Shown here piece after piece: positions 51,905 through 60,700 of a stretch of DNA of 64,000 nt; positions within the stretch are counted from its first letter, which is position 1; every line of letters starts with the position of its first letter. Position numbers and translations under genes: made by a program. This DNA comes from an uncultured Pseudomonadota bacterium (GTDB lineage: Bacteria > Pseudomonadota > Gammaproteobacteria > Steroidobacterales > Steroidobacteraceae), in the NCBI GenBank assembly GCA_903879335.1, contig CAIRLC010000044.1, forward strand, positions 1 to 64,000, written 5' to 3'. The notes beneath the pieces were generated by a model that saw nothing but the letters and a program-made list of their open reading frames with translations, was not told the origin of the DNA and did not search any database.

Positions 51905-54445
51905 TCAGCGACGGGCCAAAATCTCGGCCCGCGCCTCAGCCAGCCGCTTTTCTACCAACGGACGCTCCTCAGGGTTATTCCAGTCGGGATAGATTTTGAC
52001 GGCATCGGAGATTCGATCAATCCACGCCAGAAAATAATCGGCGGCGACGGCCGAGTGCGTGGGTTGATCGGCCACCGAAATGAAGATTGGGCTCGTCGTC
52101 GCATAGGGATACAAATCCAATATTGGATATTCAGCCCGATCCGCCGAAGCCCGCAGTAGGCACCAGCCACTGGTCTTGATGTCGACAGACCCATCAACAT
52201 CTATTGCTGTCCGATCCGCTACCAATGGAATGGCCAGTACCCGCCCGCCCGTGCAAACGACCTCTAAATGATCAATGGGCACCATCGAGCGCAAGTGCGC
52301 ATGGAAAGGTATTTTGCCGGCACGCTTGCGTACAACTTCGCCCCCAATCGGTTGGCCACCGAGCGTGAAATCCAACAAAGGTCCGTTGCTTGCAAAGGAA
52401 CGGCCTGCTTTTAATCCAGCCAGCCAACCCGCCACATCGCGGGCATTGCCTTGGGTCGCGACGAAGGTTCTATTCATGCCGACAGGACCACGCAAGGACG
52501 CAAAATCAGCCATCGCGTCTGTTCCACCAGCGGCCGGTAGATGAAAGCCCAAGTCGAGCAATTGATACCAAACACCGGCCGTAACCCGATGATCACTGAA
52601 ACCAAGAATCTCCACGTAATCAACGCGACCGAGCGCCACATCCACAGGTAATTCGTTGGACAGCGGTTCCTTGGCGTCGAAAGGATGTACCGCCTCATCA
52701 AAGGGATGGACATAGCCAACCAGCGCCCCACCCGCATGGGCGCGGTCAGCGACGTCAAGGTTCATAGGCACTATGCTGGCAGCCGCGGTATTGGGGTAGC
52801 CCACATAGCCAGGAATTAACGTGCCCCGTTGTAGCCCTATTAGACCGAGATGACCCCAGTAACTCGTGTGATATTCCTGACCGTGCCAGATCGCATTATG
52901 GTCATCGGAAGTAGGATCAAGTTCGCGACCTGAATAGGCTATATCGGGAATCCGTTGTTCCTTGTTGACGATGACGGCATGGACGAGGTTCAAATCTTCA
53001 GCCTGAGCCTGCCACTTCAAATGAACCGGATCATTACGATAAAGCCCCGCGTAATTCATATGAACATGGACGTCACCCGACACCCAGGATCCACCCTGCG
53101 TTTCCAGCGACCACGCCGGACCTAATTGCATCGTCAGCGATACAGTGTCCCCAGCGCCGGAACCGGCATCCACGGTGGTCGTTTGAAGTGGTCGCGTAAA
53201 GCCCTGCAAAACATCAATTTTGATGGGGCCAAGCGGTACATCAACAACATCATCACCGTGGGTATGAAAATAGTGCGCTTCAAAGCGTTGCTCCCTGCGA
53301 TCGAAGCCGTCATCGGCGGAAATCCAGGCGCCGACGGGAGCGTGGGTTCGCCCGGCTGAATCAGTAATCGAAACACGCGCGGCAACGGGATGCCCATCAG
53401 CATCGCGTATGTGCAGTTTTAAATGCACGACTGCGTTGCGGGTTGCCCGCTCCTTGACCTCAAGTCGTCGCTGCAGACCGGTCGCTGCGTCCTGCAAGCA
53501 CAATTCAAGACCACCCGCTTGATTGGAAATAAAAGCGATCGTCCGACCGTCCGGCGACCATCGAGCCCCTACCGCGTCATAGTCACCGTAAGACAGTGGA
53601 AACGCGTCTGTGCCGCCACCGGCTGGAAGCACCCACAATTGATGGGTGTTCCGCCCGACATAGGAGCTGTAGAGCAGTCGACTACCATCGGGCGAGAATT
53701 CAGGTCTCGCACGCCAATTGGTTTCTTCGTAATGGATTTCTTGCGCGATCGCACCAGGGCGAGCCTCCATTTGAAAAAACCCACCGGTTCCATGGATATG
53801 ACCTCGATTGGAAACAAAGACTATCGAGCGTCCATCTCGAGTCCAGGTCGGATTAATCTCTTGATCAAACGCACTGTAGTAGTAGCGGCGTATCGAACTT
53901 TTTATATCGTCGGTGAGCGCCAGCGGCTGAGAAATACCGGTAGGCAACAAATCCGCGAGGTAGAGATGTAGATGCCCGTTATGCCCGGTTGATGTCCACA
54001 CCAGATGGTGACCGTCAGGCGATATCTTTGGCTCCACGTTTACGGCGCCATCGTGAGTCAGCAGCGTCGTTTGTAAAGTCGTGAGATCGAGCCGAGCCAA
54101 CTCGAGTGCGTCGTTTTGATAAGTGACGTAGACGATGTAGCGCCCATCCGGAGACCAATCAGGCTGGTAATCGTAACCGGGGCCATCTGTCAGCTGGGTC
54201 GCCGTGGTTGAATCGATGCGCTGACGCCACAGCGAACCTGCCATCGAGTACACCACCTCCTGGGAGTCCGGCGAAAAGCTCACGGATGAGGGACCGCTCG
54301 TGAGCTGCGGCAGAAACATCTCGTGGTAGTAATACGGATGCGGCAAATCTATTTGGGGAAAAATTCCTCGGCGTTCGGCACTGACTCCAGTAGCCGCCAA
54401 GAGGCACAACGCTGCGGAAAGAAGGCGTGAAAATCTCAAACCCAT
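51905..54445 (-). CDS. exported TolB-propeller / CehA-McbA-type metallohydrolase
   Basis: This 846-residue protein has a signal peptide (about 1-24, LLAATGVSA). An N-terminal WD40-like TolB propeller (about 40-330) has repeated SPDG motifs (SFSPDSQEV, WSPDGRYIV, ISPDGHHLV, FSPDGSRLL, WSPDGRTIA). A C-terminal PHP-related domain (about 450-770) of the CehA/McbA type has His460-x-His462 (GDVHVHMNYAG), HPFD and GFSDHR segments, and the family signature GGTDAMADFASLRGPVG. The product is probably a periplasmic or surface hydrolase of unknown substrate. The ATG at MGLRFSRLL is preferred over one 33 bases upstream because it starts the signal peptide. It is divergent from the peptidase gene. Confidence 0.8.
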   Translation of the reverse strand: MGLRFSRLLSAALCLLAATGVSAERRGIFPQIDLPHPYYYHEMFLPQLTSGPSSVSFSPDSQEVVYSMAGSLWRQRIDSTTATQLTDGPGYDYQPDWSPDGRYIVYVTYQNDALELARLDLTTLQTTLLTHDGAVNVEPKISPDGHHLVWTSTGHNGHLHLYLADLLPTGISQPLALTDDIKSSIRRYYYSAFDQEINPTWTRDGRSIVFVSNRGHIHGTGGFFQMEARPGAIAQEIHYEETNWRARPEFSPDGSRLLYSSYVGRNTHQLWVLPAGGGTDAFPLSYGDYDAVGARWSPDGRTIAFISNQAGGLELCLQDAATGLQRRLEVKERATRNAVVHLKLHIRDADGHPVAARVSITDSAGRTHAPVGAWISADDGFDRREQRFEAHYFHTHGDDVVDVPLGPIKIDVLQGFTRPLQTTTVDAGSGAGDTVSLTMQLGPAWSLETQGGSWVSGDVHVHMNYAGLYRNDPVHLKWQAQAEDLNLVHAVIVNKEQRIPDIAYSGRELDPTSDDHNAIWHGQEYHTSYWGHLGLIGLQRGTLIPGYVGYPNTAAASIVPMNLDVADRAHAGGALVGYVHPFDEAVHPFDAKEPLSNELPVDVALGRVDYVEILGFSDHRVTAGVWYQLLDLGFHLPAAGGTDAMADFASLRGPVGMNRTFVATQGNARDVAGWLAGLKAGRSFASNGPLLDFTLGGQPIGGEVVRKRAGKIPFHAHLRSMVPIDHLEVVCTGGRVLAIPLVADRTAIDVDGSVDIKTSGWCLLRASADRAEYPILDLYPYATTSPIFISVADQPTHSAVAADYFLAWIDRISDAVKIYPDWNNPEERPLVEKRLAEARAEILARR

Positions 54446-54543
54446 GACCGGCCTCGCAATTTCAGTCCAATGACCCACTATGCGCCGAGTGCATTTTTAG
54501 GACAACTGGCGCAACCGACGCTAGCGAGAGGTACTATTCAAGG
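54446..54543. promoter_or_regulatory. divergent promoter region between two exported enzymes
   Basis: The 98 bases separate the CehA-type gene and the HExxH peptidase gene, which read away from each other and must both be started from here. I see no palindrome or clear -35/-10 pair. Confidence 0.4.
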
Positions 54544-56262
54544 ATGAGGATGAATGTCATAAGCCTCCCTGTCTTTGGTTTTTTTGCCGTCTGCCTGACG
54601 CATCCGGTGCTCAGTTCACCGATCGCAGAGCGTGAACCCGCCTATGCAGCCTGGCGGGATGCGCACCACGCTGTCGATACCTTGGAAGCCGGATCCTTAA
54701 CCACCATCGACGGACGATCGCTCACGGTGTGGCGCGCTCGCCTGTTGCAGGCGAGGAATGACTTCGACAACTTAAATGCTCAAACAGCGCTGACGATGAA
54801 TGATCGACGCGCGCAAAGATTAATGATCGCGGATGTCACCGCGAGCAACGCCAACCTACTCGCCAGCGGCGCTGAGCGTGGCGCGCAATGCAGCGATCGA
54901 GATCAAGCTCAGACTGAATCGGCATTGACCAGCGCGCTCTATGACTGCTTCTCACAGATCGGCAATCACTTGGTCGTTCAGAACCAAATCATCGGTCGAA
55001 GCACCGCGCTCGAACTCTTGTCTGAAGAGCATGATGCCGATCGGCGCGAGCAGATATTCCGCGCCTTTACCCCGCTATGGGAAGCGATCAATGGGGCAAC
55101 TGCGACACAAGAAAGTCCTTATCGACGGCTGATACAGCTCACCGCTCAGCACCGATCGAGCGCCCCTGACCGAATAGACCTCGCTGCCCGAACTGTGGGC
55201 ACCAACCGCGCGCAGGTGGAGCGCTGGCTGATCAGCATTTTAACTGTCTGGTCGCACGCCACTTCGGGCGCAGATATCGAACCGTGGGATTACTGGCATG
55301 CGCATAGTCAAGGATTAGACCCATTAAACGCGCGAATCACGACTGCTGACGTTCAACCCCTCGCTGCCCGTTACTTTAGAGACCTCGGTGCAGACTTAGA
55401 TCAACTCAACGTGCTCCATGATCTGGCCCCTCGCGTTGGGAAAGCTCCGCTGTCATACACCGACTACATTCGAATCGGTCAGACAACGCCTTCAGGATGG
55501 CGACCCGCCTGGGTTCGCGTTTCGGCAACTTTAGAAAAAGGCGGGGTTTCCGCCGAAAACGAGATCATCCACGAGGATGGCCATGCGGTCCATATGATGG
55601 CACTGCGATCCCGCCCGGCTTTCTTCGACTTGGGCGATGCGGTTTTTTTTGAGGCCTTTGCCGACGTCCCGTCGTGGAGTGTCGCCGAGCCTGCTTTTCA
55701 GGCTCGTTACCTCGGCATCCCTGCAGGCAGCCAAGCCGCTAAAGAGGCGCTCTATGCTGGCGTGATGCTCGATGTTGCATGGGCATTGTTCGAGATCCGA
55801 ATGCTGAATCAGCCGGGATCAGACCCCAATCAACTTTGGGCTGAAATCACTCAGCGCTATCTGCACATCGTTCCGCACCCAGAGCTCGCCTGGTGGGCGT
55901 TGAGGGTTCAACTCGTCCACGAACCGGGATACATGATCAACTATGGGCTCGGCGCCATTCTCACGGCACAACTGCGAGAACGGATCATCAGGTCCATCGG
56001 GGCCTTTGATGCAGGTAACCCCACCTGGTACGGCTGGGTATCACGCCATTTGCTGCATTTTGGCGAAGCGCTGGAGACACCTGTTCTGCTGCGGCAATTT
56101 CTCGGACGCCCAGTCTCCGACCGAGCGTTACGAAATACCCTGCGATACCTCGCAAAGGCGAATCAGGTCAATTCTGAAAAAGTGGCATCAAGAATGGACA
56201 CAGCTTCGTCAATTTCAGCCGCCGTCACGACCAGTGGCGGCATGAATCGCACGGTCGATTGA
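54544..56262 (+). CDS. exported HExxH metallopeptidase, M3-like
   Basis: This 572-residue protein has a signal peptide (about 1-25, ending VLSSP). The zinc motif HEDGH at 343-347 lies in ENEIIHEDGHAVHMMAL, and a downstream acidic segment FFEAFADVPSW could supply the third ligand, as in oligopeptidase F-like enzymes. The mostly helical sequence fits the M3/M32-like gluzincin fold, but the family is not certain. An ATG six bases downstream has a better-placed AAGGA site. The last 33 codons lie antisense to the end of the aminotransferase gene (100-base overlap). Confidence 0.75.
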   Translation: MRMNVISLPVFGFFAVCLTHPVLSSPIAEREPAYAAWRDAHHAVDTLEAGSLTTIDGRSLTVWRARLLQARNDFDNLNAQTALTMNDRRAQRLMIADVTASNANLLASGAERGAQCSDRDQAQTESALTSALYDCFSQIGNHLVVQNQIIGRSTALELLSEEHDADRREQIFRAFTPLWEAINGATATQESPYRRLIQLTAQHRSSAPDRIDLAARTVGTNRAQVERWLISILTVWSHATSGADIEPWDYWHAHSQGLDPLNARITTADVQPLAARYFRDLGADLDQLNVLHDLAPRVGKAPLSYTDYIRIGQTTPSGWRPAWVRVSATLEKGGVSAENEIIHEDGHAVHMMALRSRPAFFDLGDAVFFEAFADVPSWSVAEPAFQARYLGIPAGSQAAKEALYAGVMLDVAWALFEIRMLNQPGSDPNQLWAEITQRYLHIVPHPELAWWALRVQLVHEPGYMINYGLGAILTAQLRERIIRSIGAFDAGNPTWYGWVSRHLLHFGEALETPVLLRQFLGRPVSDRALRNTLRYLAKANQVNSEKVASRMDTASSISAAVTTSGGMNRTVD

Positions 56263-57479
56263 CCGCAAGACAACAGCATCAGGCCATTCTCATAGGCTCT
56301 GGTGATAAATCGGTCGCAGAACTCTCTCGCTGGACTCCGGCTCGTTCGATCGGTCACTAATTCCATACCGATCATCAGTCCCTTACCGCGGATCTCGCCA
56401 ATTGTCTCGTAACGGGACTGCAATTCGTGCAGACGCGCCATGAAGTGCTCCCCCATGCGAGCCGCATTCTCAACCAATCCGCCCGCCACCAATTCAAGGG
56501 TTGCTGAAGCCGCCGCGCAACACAACGGATTACCTCCATAGGTATTTCCATGAGCGCCCCGTTTCCATTGGGACATGATCGACCGTTTAGCGACAACCAT
56601 ACCGATCGGCAAACCAGAACCTAAGCCTTTCGCGAGTGACATGATGTCGGGCGTCACGCCCCAATGTTCGCTCGCAAACATCTTTCCGGTTCGACCAATA
56701 CCGGACTGCACCTCATCAAAGATCAGCAGGATGCCGTGCCTGTCGCACAGCGCTCGCAAGCCCTGCAAAAATCCGTCCGGTGGGACGATATAGCCACCTT
56801 CTCCTTGGATCGGCTCAACCAGAATCGCCGCCACTTCAGAGGGCGGCACATTGCTTTGGAAAAGGACATTTTCAATGTAAGACAGAACCGCAGCGCCCTG
56901 ATCTTCACCGGCCAACAAGGGACGGTAGTTATTCGGGTAAGGCACGTGAGTGACGCCCGGCATGGTCGGGAAAAAACCCTTTTGCTGGGTGTACTTCGAC
57001 GACGTAAACGCCAAAGAACCCATGGTGCGGCCGTGGAACCCACCAAGGAAACCGATGAACCGAGATCGCCCGGTGACATAGCGTGCCAATTTGAGCGCAC
57101 CTTCCACGCTTTCAGTGCCTGATTGCGCAAAGAAACTCATGGCTGCCTCACCCATCGGCGCCAACTCCGCCATCTTTTCGCCTAAGCGAACCTGATGCTC
57201 GTGCCAGTAATCCGATGAAATGTGCAAAAAATTCTGGGCGGCATCGGTCACTGCAGCCACCACTTTCGGGTGACTGTGCCCCGTACTGCAAACCGCAATA
57301 CCCGCCACGAAATCAATGAATCGATTACCGTCTACGTCCCATACTTCAACCCCACGGCCGTGGGACATCACAAAGGGGTAATCGCGCGGATACGAGGGCG
57401 AAACCACTGCGGTATCACGCTCAATGAGTGCTCTGGCCTTTGGGCCCGGGAGCTCAGTTTTGATGTGCGGGGTCTTCAT
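56163..57479 (-). CDS. class III aminotransferase, acetylornithine/GABA type
   Basis: This PLP enzyme has 438 residues. PLP-Lys is in MSLAKGLGSGLP, the cofactor Asp is in LIFDEVQSGIGRTG, and there are GTESVEGALKLAR and GGFHGRTMG segments. The N-terminus (YPFVMSHGRGVEVWDVDGNRFIDF) resembles the archaeal-type GABA/ornithine aminotransferase branch, whose members include broad amino-acid transaminases and racemases. The substrate is not readable. It is the last gene of the catabolic string, nine bases after CoA-transferase B. Confidence 0.87.
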   Translation of the reverse strand: MKTPHIKTELPGPKARALIERDTAVVSPSYPRDYPFVMSHGRGVEVWDVDGNRFIDFVAGIAVCSTGHSHPKVVAAVTDAAQNFLHISSDYWHEHQVRLGEKMAELAPMGEAAMSFFAQSGTESVEGALKLARYVTGRSRFIGFLGGFHGRTMGSLAFTSSKYTQQKGFFPTMPGVTHVPYPNNYRPLLAGEDQGAAVLSYIENVLFQSNVPPSEVAAILVEPIQGEGGYIVPPDGFLQGLRALCDRHGILLIFDEVQSGIGRTGKMFASEHWGVTPDIMSLAKGLGSGLPIGMVVAKRSIMSQWKRGAHGNTYGGNPLCCAAASATLELVAGGLVENAARMGEHFMARLHELQSRYETIGEIRGKGLMIGMELVTDRTSRSPAREFCDRFITRAYENGLMLLSCGQSTVRFMPPLVVTAAEIDEAVSILDATFSELT

Positions 57480-57488
57480 AAAAATTCC

Positions 57489-58280
57489 TCAGATCGGCAA
57501 TTTAACCGCAGCAGCATGCGCCGCTTTGGTACGGGCGTGCAGTTCTCGCAACGCCAAAAGTTCTTGGGCCGTAGGCGGTGCAATGACCTCGACGAATTCG
57601 GAGGTCTTCAGCGGCCAACCACAGGCCGCTATCGCGGATTCAGTGGTGACGTGCTCGTACCGAGCGACTAGGACAAATTCATCGGTGACCGGATCGGGCT
57701 TGAGCACTCCGTAATCACTAATGATCGCTTGCGGACCTCGTCCGGGCGCCCTGCGTCGCGAACGCTCACCATCGCCGGCGAGAAAACCGGCCGAAGAAAT
57801 AAAATCCAAATGCGCCACGAAACTACGCGGCGATTGTTTGATGACGACGAATACTTGTTTCGCGTGGGTTGCGATTTCAGGCGCGCCGCCCGCGCCCGGC
57901 AGCCGTGTTTTAGGCGCGTCATATCGTCCGACCACGGTACTGTTCAGATTGCCGTATCGGTCAATCTGCGCCGCACCCAGAAAGCCGACATCAATCCGAC
58001 CGCTCTGCAGCCAATAGGAAAAAATCTCCGGCAACGGCACGACACAGACGGCGGTATCCGCCAATTCACCGTCTCCAATCGACAGAGGCAACACATTAGG
58101 CCGGGTACCAATCGTGCCGGATTCGTAAATCAGAACAATATCCGGCGCGTGTGACTGACGCGCCAAATTCGCGGCAGCCGATGGGAGCCCGATACCTACG
58201 AAACAAACCGCTTTATCCCAGAGCAATCTAGCGGCTGTCACCGTCATCATTTCATCCGGCGTCCAATCCATACCGCTCAT
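57489..58280 (-). CDS. CoA-transferase subunit B, CatJ/GctB type
   Basis: This 263-residue class I CoA-transferase beta chain has the catalytic Glu53 in LIYESGTIG, which forms the glutamyl-CoA thioester. GFLGAAQIDRYGNLNSTVVG and GAGGAPEIATHA are typical of the glutaconate / 3-oxoadipate CoA-transferase branch. It overlaps subunit A by four bases. The acid substrate is probably a dicarboxylate, but which one is unknown. Confidence 0.88.
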   Translation of the reverse strand: MSGMDWTPDEMMTVTAARLLWDKAVCFVGIGLPSAAANLARQSHAPDIVLIYESGTIGTRPNVLPLSIGDGELADTAVCVVPLPEIFSYWLQSGRIDVGFLGAAQIDRYGNLNSTVVGRYDAPKTRLPGAGGAPEIATHAKQVFVVIKQSPRSFVAHLDFISSAGFLAGDGERSRRRAPGRGPQAIISDYGVLKPDPVTDEFVLVARYEHVTTESAIAACGWPLKTSEFVEVIAPPTAQELLALRELHARTKAAHAAAVKLPI

Positions 58281-59131
58281 AGGTCATATCCATCGGCACG
58301 TAAGGTCTGCACGCACTGCGCATGATCGACCGTCGAATAGACATAGCGATCGAGCCACTGCAAAAATCGCGCTCGGTCGCGCGAAATATCATCCCACGCA
58401 ATATAAAACGCGTTATCGCGCGAATAGTAACCGCGCGCGTAGGACGGCCAAGCGCCGCCCGGGACGCAAGCAACGGCAGTCACCACCCAAGCAGGCAGGA
58501 CAACGCCGTTCATCGGCGTATCCAAGCGCTCAACGATTTCCTCTACCGTGATAATCAACTTTCTGGCTGCCAGAGCGGCCTCTTTCTGGGCACCAATGAT
58601 TCCGCTGAGCAAGACGTTACCTTCGCCATCAGCCTTCTGGGCATGCAGGATGGTTACGTCCGGATTCATCGCTGGCACAGTGGTGAGCTGTTCACCGGTA
58701 TATGGGCACTGGATGGAGCGGATTTGAGGGTTCACCTCGGGCAAATCGGTGCCGAAGTAGCCTCGTAGGACCCCAAATGGGAGACGGCTAGCACCGGCAA
58801 CATACGCCGCCGCCATTCCCGCGTGCGAATGTTCGTGAATTTCAAGTGGTGTCGGCCAGCCCTTCTCAATCGCCTCACGAACACGGTGCGCAGAGCCGAC
58901 ACCGGGATTGCCGCCCCAGGAAAATGTCAGTCGATTTGCGCAACCCGCACCGACCATTTGGTCATAGATCAGGTCGGGGGTCATCCGGACCAAATGCAGA
59001 TTCTGGCGTCGCTGACGAATAATTTCTTGGCCGGCAGCGAACGGGATCAGATGCGTAAAACCTTCGAGCGCGACGGTTTCTCCATCGTGGACGTGGTCTC
59101 GGATCGCGTCACGCAGCGTCATCAATGGCAT
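58277..59131 (-). CDS. CoA-transferase subunit A, CatI/GctA type
   Basis: This 284-residue alpha chain closely follows the pattern I know from CatI-type 3-oxoadipate CoA-transferases: SWGGNPGVGSAHRVREA, EHSHAGMAAAY, RGYFGTDLPEVNPQIRS, HAQKADGEGNVL and TVEEIVERL. It starts three bases after the aldehyde dehydrogenase stop. No other 3-oxoadipate (beta-ketoadipate) pathway gene is in the window, so a different dicarboxylate is possible. Confidence 0.88.
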   Translation of the reverse strand: MPLMTLRDAIRDHVHDGETVALEGFTHLIPFAAGQEIIRQRRQNLHLVRMTPDLIYDQMVGAGCANRLTFSWGGNPGVGSAHRVREAIEKGWPTPLEIHEHSHAGMAAAYVAGASRLPFGVLRGYFGTDLPEVNPQIRSIQCPYTGEQLTTVPAMNPDVTILHAQKADGEGNVLLSGIIGAQKEAALAARKLIITVEEIVERLDTPMNGVVLPAWVVTAVACVPGGAWPSYARGYYSRDNAFYIAWDDISRDRARFLQWLDRYVYSTVDHAQCVQTLRADGYDL

Positions 59132-59134
59132 GGT

Positions 59135-60700
59135 TTATTCAACGACCGTCTGCGATTGTTCGCGCAGGTATAGCGGCAAGTAGTAGAACGAACCAATGGC
59201 TTTCCCTGTTGAGGTCGATCCCTTCCATCCCGAAAAAGCCTGATAGCCCGGCCAAGCGCCGGTAGTCGCGCCTTGAGGTCGATTCACATAAAGCGTTCCA
59301 GCCTCAATGTGATCCAAAAAGTACTCAACGTCTGTCGACGAACCATAGACCCCTGCCGTCAATCCCAAGGGGGACGCGTTGGCCAAGGCCACCGCCTCTT
59401 CAAGTCCGGAGACGACACAGACCATTACAATTGGCAAAAACATTTCGACGGCGAATAACGGGTGGTCCTTGGGGGCCCGAGCAATGGTCGGTGAAACATA
59501 GCACCCGTTCGCGAAGTGACCGTCCGTGAGTCTGTGGCCACCAAACAAGATGTGCCCGCCGTCGGCATTCAAATGATTGATGTACTCCTCATACTGATTC
59601 ACCGCCCGAGCAGAGATGACTGGACCGAGAGAGGCGTCCTTGCGTGTGGGGTCGCCGATTTGCAAGGCTTGAGCCTCAGCGATGAGCCGCCGCTCTAATT
59701 CGGGAGCTACGTCCTCAGCCACATAGACACGGGAGGCTGCCGAACATTTTTGACCTCCGAGACCGAAGGCCGACCTCGCAATTCCGGTGGCCGCACGATC
59801 AAGATCGGCACTGGACGTGACGACGACAGCATTCTTACCGCCCATTTCAGTGATACAAGGGCGCACCCAGGTCCCGGCTGACATCCGCCGACTCAGATCC
59901 ATCCCGACCTCATAGGAGCCTGTGAATGTGACGCCGGCGATACGGTTATCGTTTATCAGTGCGTTCCCGACGGTCTCGCCGCTGCCCGCCACAAAATTAA
60001 AGACGCCCGCAGGGTATCCGGCATCGCGTAACAGTTCCGCCAACAAACGCACGGCCCATGGGGTATCGCTGGCACCCTTAGCGACCACGGTATTACCGGT
60101 CACCAATGCTGCCGCGGTGGGACCCGCAGCCAGCGCAAATGGAAAATTAAAGGGTGCCACCACGGCCCATACCCCGTGGGGCTTTAGCACGCTGCGATTA
60201 TGCGAACGCCAGTCCGTCAGCGGATCGTCGGGCAAGACGTGATCGTAATAATTTGAGCGTTCATATTCATCGGCATAACCGCGGAAAAAATCAGCGACTT
60301 CGGCGGCTTCGGCCAAGGCTTCAAGGCGATTCTTGCCGACCTCCAAGGACAGGATGGCTGCCAAATCGTAGACTCGTGCGTCGATCAGATCGGCCACCCG
60401 TCGGGACAGGCGAACGCGTTCCGATGGCGCCATGCGCCGCCACGCTGGAAACGCTCTGGCCGCAGCCTCCACCCCAGCACTCACTTGAGCGAGATCTGCC
60501 GTATCGAAGTCGCCCAAATGGGTGCCATCAATCGGCGAACATTTGCGGATAACGTCGTATCCAACAACATCGACGCCATCGATAAATAGAGGATGTCTTC
60601 GGCCGAGGTCCTGTCGAACCTTCAACACCGCGGCATCATATCGTTCATGCATTTCCGGAGGCGGATTGAACATCGTCGAGTAGGTCAGTTTAAAACTCAT
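59135..60700 (-). CDS. aldehyde dehydrogenase, glutamate-semialdehyde (PruA/RocA) type
   Basis: This NAD(P)-linked aldehyde dehydrogenase has 521 residues. The catalytic Cys319 is in LGGQKCSAASR, the general base is in CITEMGGKNAV, and the fold-typical APFNFPFALAAGP is present. It groups by eye with L-glutamate gamma-semialdehyde dehydrogenases. putA elsewhere in the window already encodes that activity, so a related semialdehyde is plausible. Its ATG overlaps the stop of the upstream aminotransferase by four bases. Confidence 0.9.
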   Translation of the reverse strand: MSFKLTYSTMFNPPPEMHERYDAAVLKVRQDLGRRHPLFIDGVDVVGYDVIRKCSPIDGTHLGDFDTADLAQVSAGVEAAARAFPAWRRMAPSERVRLSRRVADLIDARVYDLAAILSLEVGKNRLEALAEAAEVADFFRGYADEYERSNYYDHVLPDDPLTDWRSHNRSVLKPHGVWAVVAPFNFPFALAAGPTAAALVTGNTVVAKGASDTPWAVRLLAELLRDAGYPAGVFNFVAGSGETVGNALINDNRIAGVTFTGSYEVGMDLSRRMSAGTWVRPCITEMGGKNAVVVTSSADLDRAATGIARSAFGLGGQKCSAASRVYVAEDVAPELERRLIAEAQALQIGDPTRKDASLGPVISARAVNQYEEYINHLNADGGHILFGGHRLTDGHFANGCYVSPTIARAPKDHPLFAVEMFLPIVMVCVVSGLEEAVALANASPLGLTAGVYGSSTDVEYFLDHIEAGTLYVNRPQGATTGAWPGYQAFSGWKGSTSTGKAIGSFYYLPLYLREQSQTVVE

